Source: CAYLPT01 sp964385645 (GTDB lineage: Bacteria; Armatimonadota; Hebobacteria; Hebobacterales; Hebobacteraceae). Taken from it: DNA of 18,897 bases. The translations under genes and the position numbers were made by a program. The notes under the pieces were generated by a model that was not told the origin of the DNA, made no database searches, and saw only the letters and a program-made list of their open reading frames with translations. The stretch covers positions 1 to 18,897 of the forward strand of contig CAYLPT010000031.1 of the NCBI GenBank assembly GCA_964385645.1, in the 5' to 3' direction. Below, piece after piece: positions 14,434 to 18,897 of this stretch (positions are counted from its first letter, which is position 1; each line of letters opens with the position of its first letter).

Positions 14434-14874
14434 TCAGCGACACAGCATGCGAAAGCCGGCCGCCACCAAGGCTGTGCCCAGCAGCAGGCCCATGGAGCGA
14501 GGGGTGGCGGTGGGCATCATGCGGGCGGCGACGACGACCATGAAGAGGGCGAAGAGGGTGCGCAGCGTCGTCTGGGGGAGCTGGTGGGCAAGGTGGGCGC
14601 CGAAGCGGGCGGCCGGGATCCCGCCCAGGCAGAGGGCGAGGGCGACCCAGAGGTTGCTGCTTCCCTCCCGCAGGTAGCCGATGGCGCCGACGAGGGCGGT
14701 GGGGACCATGGCGGCGAGGGAGATGCCCTGGGCCATATGCTGGCTGAAGCCGGCGACCAGCACCAGGGAGGGGACCATGATGATGCCGCCGCCGACGCCG
14801 AAGAGGCTGCTGAAGAGCCCGACGAAGACGCCCAGGATCGCGAACCAGCCATACCGAAGCGCGCTTGCGCCCAC
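14434..14874 (-). CDS. Half-size TauE/SafE (TSUP) family membrane protein
   Basis: A 146-residue membrane protein. The GTG at 14874 is chosen because GAGGAGG lies 6 nt upstream. A longer upstream frame is Pro/Arg-rich and crosses this gene's own promoter, so it is not used. The sequence carries the N-terminal TSUP motif FVGLFSSLFGVGGGIIMVPS at 17-36, followed by SLAAMVPTALVGAIGYL, NLWVALALCLGGIPAARFGA and LRTLFALFMVVVAARMM. That gives four to five helices, about half of the usual eight-helix, roughly 250-residue anion permease. Half-size members exist and presumably dimerise. TSUP proteins export or import sulfite, organosulfonates or similar anions; the substrate here is unknown. No second half is found nearby, so this is a real short form and not a frameshifted gene. 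Confidence 0.83.
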   Translation of the reverse strand: MGASALRYGWFAILGVFVGLFSSLFGVGGGIIMVPSLVLVAGFSQHMAQGISLAAMVPTALVGAIGYLREGSSNLWVALALCLGGIPAARFGAHLAHQLPQTTLRTLFALFMVVVAARMMPTATPRSMGLLLGTALVAAGFRMLCR

Positions 14875-14934
14875 TGCTTGCCTCCTCGCTGTAGCTGGGG
14901 GAGCCGCCGCGCGCGGGGCGCGGCGCTGGGGCCG

Positions 14935-14964
14935 AGTATAGCAGCGGTGCGCGCAGGCGGTCAA
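14935..14964 (-). promoter_or_regulatory. Sigma70-type promoter for the TSUP gene
   Basis: On the minus strand TTGACC (14959-14964) stands 18 nt before TATACT (14935-14940). The GTG start at 14874 is about 55 nt downstream of the expected transcription start. The -10 box is identical to that of the promoter at 13519-13548. The presence of the promoter also argues against starting the protein upstream of it. Confidence 0.8.
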
Positions 14965-15104
14965 CCGCGGGGGCCGGGGCGGCACAGGAGGCGCGGGAGA
15001 GGGGAAGGAACAGCATTGTGCGAGTGGAATGAAGCGCTCGTGTGTGGCACTAGACTCCGGAGCGCTGGAGTGCCGGGCAAGCAATAGCACGGAGGCGAGA
15101 GCGC

Positions 15105-15365
15105 ATGGGTAAGGTCCTGTCTATCCTGGTCGGGCTCATCCTGATAGCCCTGGGCATCTGGGGGGTGGTGGCGTGGACCGCCGACGTGGTGCTGTTCATC
15201 AAGGCCGCGGTGGTGATCATGCTGATCATTATCGGGCTAGGGGTGCTCGTGTTCGGGATCAGCGAGCTGCGGGCGGGGGCGGAGGAGCCCCCGGTCGTGG
15301 AGACCCCTCCGGCGGCCGAGAAACCGGCGGCCCCCGAGTCCGGCGAGTCGTCCGAGGGCGGCTAG
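15105..15365 (+). CDS. Small two-helix membrane protein, function unknown
   Basis: An 86-residue protein with GGAGG 9 nt before the ATG. Two transmembrane helices are evident, about 4-25 (VLSILVGLILIALGIWGVVA) and 30-52 (LFIKAAVVIMLIIIGLGVLV), joined by a short loop. A Pro/Glu/Ala-rich acidic C-terminal tail follows, with EEPPVVETPPAAEKPAAPES and more. I recall similar small two-helix proteins as hypothetical genes in several under-studied bacterial phyla, but no function. It is divergent from the TSUP gene and convergent with rplT, with only 39 bp to the rplT stop. Hydrophobicity, the ribosome-binding site and the clean charged tail support a real gene. I found no convincing promoter for it in 14965-15104. 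Confidence 0.75.
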   Translation: MGKVLSILVGLILIALGIWGVVAWTADVVLFIKAAVVIMLIIIGLGVLVFGISELRAGAEEPPVVETPPAAEKPAAPESGESSEGG

Positions 15366-15404
15366 GGCCGCAACACGTCGGCCGGGGTGAGGCGGGGCCG
15401 GGGG

Positions 15405-15770
15405 CTAGTCCTGCTGGCCGAGCGCGGCCCTGGCGCGCTCGGCTACCTGGTCGAAGCTCTGGGGATCGCGGACCGCGAGGTCGGCGAGGCTCTTGCGGTC
15501 GAGCCCGACGCCGGCGGCCCTGAGGCCCATGACGAAGCGACTGTAGCTGAGGCCGCGGGCGCGAGCGGCGGCGTTGATGCGGGCGATCCAGAGGCGGCGG
15601 AACTCGCGCTTGCGGACGCGGCGGTCCCGGTAGGCGTAGCGCTGGGCCCGCATGAGGGTTTCCTTGGCGCTACGGAACAGCCGACTCCGCCCGCCCACGA
15701 ACCCCCGGGCCTCCTTCAGCACCTGCTTGCGCCGCCGATGGGCGGCCTTGCCTCTCTTGACTCGCGGCAT
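15405..15770 (-). CDS. rplT: 50S ribosomal protein L20
   Basis: A 121-residue protein with the full L20 sequence: MPRVKRGKAAHRRRKQVLKE, GFVGGRSRLFRSAKETLMRA, YAYRDRRVRKREFRRLWIAR, INAAARARGLSYSRFVMGL and DRKSLADLAVRDPQSF. L20 binds 23S rRNA early in large-subunit assembly and in several bacteria also represses its own operon through the mRNA leader. Length is normal (typically 115-120). A GAGGGAG lies 7 nt before the ATG, and the gene starts 12 nt after the L35 stop. It is the last gene of the infC-rpmI-rplT operon. No strong terminator is seen in the 39 bp before the convergent membrane protein gene. Confidence 0.98.
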   Translation of the reverse strand: MPRVKRGKAAHRRRKQVLKEARGFVGGRSRLFRSAKETLMRAQRYAYRDRRVRKREFRRLWIARINAAARARGLSYSRFVMGLRAAGVGLDRKSLADLAVRDPQSFDQVAERARAALGQQD

Positions 15771-15782
15771 ATGAGTGCTCCC

Positions 15783-16025
15783 TCAGTCCCGCTGTAGCTT
15801 GGGCGGGACCAGGCGATCGAAGCGGCGCCGGTCGCTGGCCGAGACGAAGCCCGGCTGGCGCAGGCGGCGCAGCCTCCGGGCGCTCTTGCGCGTCAGCAGG
15901 TGGCTCTTGAGCGCGTGTCTGATGCGCAGCTTGCCGCCTGCGGTGCGCTTAACCCGCTTCGCCGCTGTCTTCTGCGTCCTCAGCTTCGACTTCCCGGCGC
16001 TCTTCGACTTGCTCGTCCTCGACAT
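15783..16025 (-). CDS. rpmI: 50S ribosomal protein L35, N-terminally extended
   Basis: An 80-residue protein. The L35 core is seen in KLRTQKTAAKRVKRTAGGKL and RIRHALKSHLLTRKSARRLR, followed by a short tail. The usual length is about 65, and here the ATG at 16025 adds a Ser/Lys-rich head (MSRTSKSKSAGKS) that replaces the standard MPKMKT start. No ATG, GTG or TTG lies where the standard start would be (that position is CTG), so the extension is likely real. A purine-rich AGGAGAAGG lies upstream. The first 77 nt overlap the 3' end of infC in another frame. L35 is a large-subunit protein near the 23S rRNA, normally made with IF3 and L20. Confidence 0.93.
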   Translation of the reverse strand: MSRTSKSKSAGKSKLRTQKTAAKRVKRTAGGKLRIRHALKSHLLTRKSARRLRRLRQPGFVSASDRRRFDRLVPPKLQRD

Positions 16026-16617
16026 GTAACGCTACCTTCTCCTGGGCCGGCGCGGGGGCGGCGGCCGCTCTTGGTGCGGGCTCGGGCTTCCTCGCCGCCG
16101 GCCTCACCCCCGGCCTGGGCGCGAGCATCAGGCTCATGAGGCGCCCCTCCATGCGGGGGGTGCCCTCGGCCTGGGCGACATCGGCCAGGTCCTGGGCGAT
16201 GCGGGCAAAGAGCTGGGTGCCCATCTCTGGTCGCGTCATCTCCCGGCCCCGGAACCTCAGGCTCACCCTGACCTTGCTGCCCTCTAGGAGCATCTCGCGC
16301 AGCTTGCGCAGCTTGATCTGGAGGTCGTGCTGGCCGATCTGGGGCTTCATGCGCAGGAGCCGGACCTCGGTGGAGCGCTGCCGCTTGCGCGCCTCCCGCT
16401 CCCGCTTGGCCTGCTGGTACTTGTGCTTGCCATAGTCCATGATGCGGCAGACCGGCGGTTGGGAGTTCGGCGCGACCTCGATGAGGTCGAGCTCCCGCTC
16501 CCGCGCGATGCGAAGCGCCTCGGAGGTGGGAACGATGCCGAGCTGCGCGCCGTTCTCATCAATGAGGCGCACCTCCCGAGCGCGTATGCGCTCGTTCACC
16601 CGCAGTTGTCGTTCGAT
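15949..16617 (-). CDS. infC: Translation initiation factor IF-3, AUC start, acidic C-terminal extension
   Basis: IF3 binds the 30S subunit, checks start codons and initiator tRNA, and prevents premature subunit joining. The N-domain (RVNERIRAREVRLIDENGAQ, LGIVPTSEALRIARERELDL, IEVAPNSQPPVCRIMDYGK), the basic linker and the C-domain (IGQHDLQIKLRKLREMLLEG, SKVRVSLRFRGREM) are all present. The start is placed at ATC 16617, giving I/M-ERQLRVNERIR as in other IF3 proteins. A GGAGGTGATC lies upstream of it at the proper distance, whereas the GTG at 16599 would be over 20 nt from that site. AUU/AUC starts are a known hallmark of infC. After the usual end (LMLAPRP) there is a 53-residue Pro/Ala then Glu/Asp-rich tail that overlaps rpmI by 77 nt. 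First gene of the infC-rpmI-rplT operon. Confidence 0.96.
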   Translation of the reverse strand: MERQLRVNERIRAREVRLIDENGAQLGIVPTSEALRIARERELDLIEVAPNSQPPVCRIMDYGKHKYQQAKREREARKRQRSTEVRLLRMKPQIGQHDLQIKLRKLREMLLEGSKVRVSLRFRGREMTRPEMGTQLFARIAQDLADVAQAEGTPRMEGRLMSLMLAPRPGVRPAARKPEPAPRAAAAPAPAQEKVALHVEDEQVEERREVEAEDAEDSGEAG

Positions 16618-16621
16618 CGCT

Positions 16622-16632
16622 GGATCACCTCC
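16622..16632 (-). promoter_or_regulatory. Extended Shine-Dalgarno site that fixes the AUC start of infC
   Basis: On the minus strand this reads GGAGGTGATCC, of which GGAGGTGATC is complementary to the standard 3' end of 16S rRNA over 10 nt. It is 4 nt from ATC 16617 at its 3' edge and 10 nt from it measured from GGAGG. The next candidate, GTG 16599, is 18 nt farther. Confidence 0.85.
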
Positions 16633-16650
16633 GCCCAGACGAACAAAGCG

Positions 16651-16690
16651 GACGCGCCACCCCCGGAGGAGGCCCGATCACCGGCGCGTC
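16651..16690 (-). promoter_or_regulatory. infC leader stem with an internal anti-Shine-Dalgarno element
   Basis: In the leader RNA, GACGCGCC and GGCGCGTC (plus strand 16683-16690 and 16651-16658) form a perfect 8-bp stem. Its loop holds CCTCCG (plus-strand CGGAGG at 16664-16669), which can pair with the CGGAGG of the infC ribosome-binding site (16628-16633). The arrangement could switch between exposed and hidden start sites. Pairing is seen directly; a regulatory role, for example feedback by L20 or IF3, is inferred. Confidence 0.45.
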
Positions 16691-16702
16691 TCAGCGCCCG
16701 GA

Positions 16703-16731
16703 ATTGTACCAGAGTAGCCCGGGAGTGTCAA
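16703..16731 (-). promoter_or_regulatory. Sigma70-type promoter of the infC-rpmI-rplT operon
   Basis: Minus-strand TTGACA (16726-16731), 17-nt spacer, TACAAT (16703-16708): a near-perfect promoter giving a leader of about 80 nt to the AUC start. The TGA inside the -35 box (16728-16730) is at the same time the stop codon of the upstream AraC-family gene. Confidence 0.9.
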
Positions 16732-17660
16732 CGCGCCCTGGGCCCGGGAGCTGTGAGCGCGACCTCGCCCCGCGGGCCGCCCTGCTCCCGATAGCGGGCC
16801 GGGGTGCAGCCGTAGTGCCGGAGGAAGACGCGGTTGAGATGGCTGCCGTCCACGAAGCCAGTGGCGCGGGCGACCGCCTCAACGGGGTCGCGGGTGGACA
16901 GCAGGGTCTGGGCGGCGGCCGCTAGCCGCGCGCGCAGCTCGAACTGCCCGAAGCTGAGGCCCATGGTGCGCCGGAACACCAAGCAGAACTGGGCGCGGCT
17001 CAGCCGGCAGGCCGCAGCCGCCTCCCGCACGCTGACCCGCCGGCCGGGGGCCGAGTTCGCCAGCGCGAGGGCGGGCATGATCCGCACCAAGTTGAGGGGT
17101 CGGATCTCGCCCTGGCGCCGGTATTGCGCGGGCGGCGACCACTCCCGGGCGAGCACCAGCAAGGCGCGCAGCACCGCAAGGCGGACCATCTCCTCCCAGC
17201 CGGGCTGCTGCTCGACCGCCTCCCGGATGACCTCGTCGCCGAAGCGCAGCATCTCCGCCCGCACCTCGGGGGTCGCCGCCCGGGGCCGGTCGTGGGGCGG
17301 CACCGCGAAGATCGTCATCCAGGAGAGGGGGCCCACAGTCGCCTCGCCGAGGAAGACGGGGAGGCACTGCACCACCACGTCGGTGCTGCTGGGCGCGGTG
17401 AAGCGCCAGCCGTGAGGTTCCCAGCTCGCGCAGAACCACACCTGCCCCGCGGACAGCCGCGTCACATGCCCCTGGTAGTGCCGCTCCTGCTCGCCGGAGA
17501 GGATGACGCCGAACTCCAGGCCGGGGTGGACGTGCATGTCAAAGCCGCCCTCAGGCTGCATATTGACAACGCAATAGAGGTGGCGGTCGGCGCTCAGATG
17601 GACATCGTCGCGCCTGACCGTCTCCGGCGGCCCAAGGGCAGGTTCCTGGATCGGGTCCAT
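16728..17660 (-). CDS. AraC-family transcriptional regulator with N-terminal cupin
   Basis: A 310-residue DNA-binding regulator. The N-terminal half has a cupin-like sensor, with GGFDMHVHPGLEFGVILSGE at about 38-57, then LSAGQVWFCASWEPHGWRF. The HVHPG histidines are placed as in sugar-sensing AraC proteins. The C-terminal AraC/XylS domain has both helix-turn-helix units: VREAAAACRLSRAQFCLVFR followed by TMGLSFGQF, and DPVEAVARATGFVDGSHLNR followed by VFLRHYGCTPARYRE. The ATG at 17660 has GGAG about 7 nt upstream and a good promoter just before it. Members usually activate sugar or polysaccharide use genes; no such target lies next to it and the infC operon downstream has its own promoter. The effector is unknown. 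Confidence 0.93.
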   Translation of the reverse strand: MDPIQEPALGPPETVRRDDVHLSADRHLYCVVNMQPEGGFDMHVHPGLEFGVILSGEQERHYQGHVTRLSAGQVWFCASWEPHGWRFTAPSSTDVVVQCLPVFLGEATVGPLSWMTIFAVPPHDRPRAATPEVRAEMLRFGDEVIREAVEQQPGWEEMVRLAVLRALLVLAREWSPPAQYRRQGEIRPLNLVRIMPALALANSAPGRRVSVREAAAACRLSRAQFCLVFRRTMGLSFGQFELRARLAAAAQTLLSTRDPVEAVARATGFVDGSHLNRVFLRHYGCTPARYREQGGPRGEVALTAPGPRAR

Positions 17661-17676
17661 GGCAGCTCCGCAGACG

Positions 17677-17705
17677 ATTGTACAGCGAACTGGGCGTCTT
17701 GTCCA
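17677..17705 (-). promoter_or_regulatory. Sigma70-type promoter of the AraC-family gene
   Basis: Minus-strand TGGACA (17700-17705), 17-nt spacer, TACAAT (17677-17682). The -10 box is the same as that of the infC promoter. The expected transcription start is only about 10 nt before the ATG at 17660, so the leader is very short. Confidence 0.82.
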
Positions 17706-17866
17706 GGTCTTCTGGTCGGTCGTCTGCCTGGATCCAGGTTACGGGCAGAGACGATGGTACCGATACGCCGCATCGGCCTTGTTCGCCCTCTTGCGGGGTG
17801 AGGTGGCAGTGGGGGCGCGGAAGGCACATGCCAGAGCATGATACCAAGACTCCAGATGTCTGTACC

Positions 17867-17895
17867 GTGACAATGCTCACCAGTGGGTAGATACT
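17867..17895 (+). promoter_or_regulatory. Weak promoter candidate for the pilin-like gene
   Basis: GTGACA (5 of 6 consensus bases) and GATACT (4 of 6) are separated by 17 nt. If used, transcription would start near 17903 and leave a leader of about 230 nt. It is clearly weaker than the other promoters in the window. Confidence 0.4.
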
Positions 17896-18135
17896 AGTGG
17901 TGGCCTCATGTCTGCGAGCTGCGCGCTGGTAGGGCCATGGGAACCCAACGTGGCCCTGTTCTTTCGGTCGCAGCGGCTCGCCGACCAGGATGTGGGACGC
18001 GGGGGTGGGCAAGCGGGACCCTGGCGAGGGCAGGGAAGGGAGGTGATGTCCGGGGTTGCACGGGCCGGGACCCGCGGCGCAGGCCGCGGGCGCAGGTGAC
18101 GGAGTGCACAGACTGGAGCAGCAAGGAGAACTTGG

Positions 18136-18897
18136 ATGTTGAGGAAGCGGGGCTTCACGTTGATCGAGCTCCTAGTGGTGATCGCCATCATCGGGATCCT
18201 GGCAGCGATGGTGTTCCCGGTGTTCGCGCGCGCCAGGGAGTCGGCGCGCCGGGCGGTGTGTCTGTCGAACATGAAGAACATCAACCTGGCCCTTCAGATG
18301 TACCTGGCGGACTACGATGATCGGAACCCGCCACACGACCACACCCCAGAGCTGCTGGACTTCTACGCCTGTGCGGCGGACTGGGGCGCGGACTCCCATG
18401 CTGAGCGGGCGACGCGCACCAACCCGTACATGCGCATCCAGGTGATCCTGGACCCGTATGTGCGCAACCGCGACGTGTGGCGGTGCCCGAGCGCGCGGGT
18501 GGTGCCCCAGAACTGGAGCATCAATAGCGACCGCGACGGCCAGACCTGGTGGCAGCGCATGATCGAGTCCTCGGGCGGGGCCGTCGGCGGCCACTGCCCG
18601 ATCCAGTCGTGCGGTTCTCCGTTCCCGCCCGGCTGGGGCGGTCCGGTGACGGACTCCATCGCGGCGCGCGAGGCGGGCCAGGAGTGCCGGGCGTTCGGCG
18701 GCGCGGGCCTGCCGGGCTACTTCGAGTACGCCTACAACGACTTCTACGAGAACCGGGAGAAGAGCCTGGGCCACTTCGAGGACACCGCGCGCTGGATGTC
18801 CTTCGCCGAGGTAGGGCCCAGCAGCGCGATGCTGTGGTACTCGGGGGCCATCGCCTACCCGGATGTGTGCAAGCTCGGGTGCTCGGTGTGTGACTGG
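18136..18897 (+). CDS. Type IV pilin-like (prepilin N-methylation) protein, 3' truncated
   Basis: The frame is open from ATG 18136 to the right edge (254 codons, no stop). AAGGAG lies about 7 nt upstream. The N-terminus is a class-III prepilin signal: MLRKRG, cleavage before F, then FTLIELLVVIAIIGILAAMV with Glu at mature position 5. PrePilin peptidase cleaves and methylates such proteins, which form pili or pseudopili. FPVFARARESARRAVCLSNM, then LQMYLADYDD, is the continuation seen in the large pseudopilin-like families of Armatimonadota and Planctomycetes-type bacteria, where many paralogues occur per genome. A DPYVRNRDVWRCPSAR block follows. The visible part holds ten cysteines, including HCPIQSC and CKLGCSVC, unusual for a pilin. 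The role could be pilus, secretion or surface display. Confidence 0.9.
   Translation, partial: MLRKRGFTLIELLVVIAIIGILAAMVFPVFARARESARRAVCLSNMKNINLALQMYLADYDDRNPPHDHTPELLDFYACAADWGADSHAERATRTNPYMRIQVILDPYVRNRDVWRCPSARVVPQNWSINSDRDGQTWWQRMIESSGGAVGGHCPIQSCGSPFPPGWGGPVTDSIAAREAGQECRAFGGAGLPGYFEYAYNDFYENREKSLGHFEDTARWMSFAEVGPSSAMLWYSGAIAYPDVCKLGCSVCDW

Larger units (their letters stand above)
17661..18135. other. 475-bp intergenic region between divergent AraC and pilin-like genes
   Basis: No credible gene is seen: short frames here lack a ribosome-binding site or family resemblance. The left end holds the AraC promoter. A weaker plus-strand promoter candidate, GTGACA (17867-17872), 17 nt, GATACT (17890-17895), could drive the pilin-like gene with a leader of about 230 nt. 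Within that leader are two perfect stems. AGGGCCA/TGGCCCT at 17931-17957 is followed by GTTCTTTC, and CCCGCGGC/GCCGCGGG at 18071-18090 has a GCAG loop. The sequence between 17740 and 17860 shows nothing I can name. Confidence 0.6.

Noticed and set aside
15046..15062. Possible sigma54 promoter (TGGCAC) before the small membrane protein
   Set aside because: The TTGC half at the required spacing is missing; only the TGGCAC half is present.
14875..15090. Longer TSUP protein starting near 15090
   Set aside because: The added 72 residues are Pro/Arg/Ser-rich, unlike the family, and would be encoded across the promoter at 14935-14964.
17908..18099. 63-codon plus-strand frame in the intergenic region
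   Set aside because: No ribosome-binding site, a Gly/Arg-rich composition and no family resemblance; it lies in the probable pilin leader.
17896..18135. c-di-GMP (GEMM-I) riboswitch before the pilin-like gene
   Set aside because: GGGACGC occurs near 17994 but the GCAAAGCC context and the tetraloop-receptor arms are absent.

Overview
The window is about 70% GC and almost fully coding. It has the look of a diderm bacterium outside the Proteobacteria. The best guess is Armatimonadota or a close relative. The reasons are a type IV pilin-like protein whose N-terminus (FTLIELLVVIAIIGILAAMV, then FPVFARARE) is the kind amplified in that phylum, a porin carrying an S-layer-homology segment and a coiled coil, and a DUF3160 protein. 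The taxon is an inference from recalled family distributions. No mobile element, CRISPR array, rRNA, tRNA or phage gene was seen.

Left part, 1-5441, plus strand: a 5'-truncated relative of the glutamate mutase E subunit, a secreted FG-GAP-like protein with two Ca-binding-type DxDxDG loops, a secreted DUF3160 protein, and a CapA-family metallophosphoesterase-like protein whose start overlaps the DUF3160 stop by 7 nt.

Middle part, 5153-13491, minus strand: a long same-direction run read from a clear promoter at 13519-13548. In order of transcription it holds a TIM-barrel sugar isomerase, DUF3866, an ADP-ribose-type Nudix hydrolase, a SurA/PrsA-like peptidyl-prolyl isomerase, a second sugar isomerase, an SLH/coiled-coil/porin protein, a MoeB/ThiF-type E1 enzyme and an EntS-like MFS exporter. 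The first three genes overlap each other. The MFS gene converges on, and overlaps by 289 bp, the CapA frame. A back-to-back promoter at 13561-13589 drives a small secreted beta-rich protein at 13646, which ends at a strong intrinsic terminator.

Right part, 14434-18897: a half-size TauE/SafE permease (minus), a small two-helix membrane protein (plus), the canonical infC-rpmI-rplT translation operon (minus) with its promoter, an AraC-family regulator (minus) with its promoter, a gene-free 475 bp stretch, and a pilin-like gene running off the right edge.

The best-supported unusual features are in the infC operon. IF3 most likely starts at an AUC codon behind a 10-nt Shine-Dalgarno match. The infC -35 box is built on the stop codon of the upstream AraC gene. 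The infC/rpmI junction encodes an acidic tail and a basic head in two overlapping frames. I see no convincing new multi-gene system; the rest is mostly ordinary chromosomal content with individual oddities.
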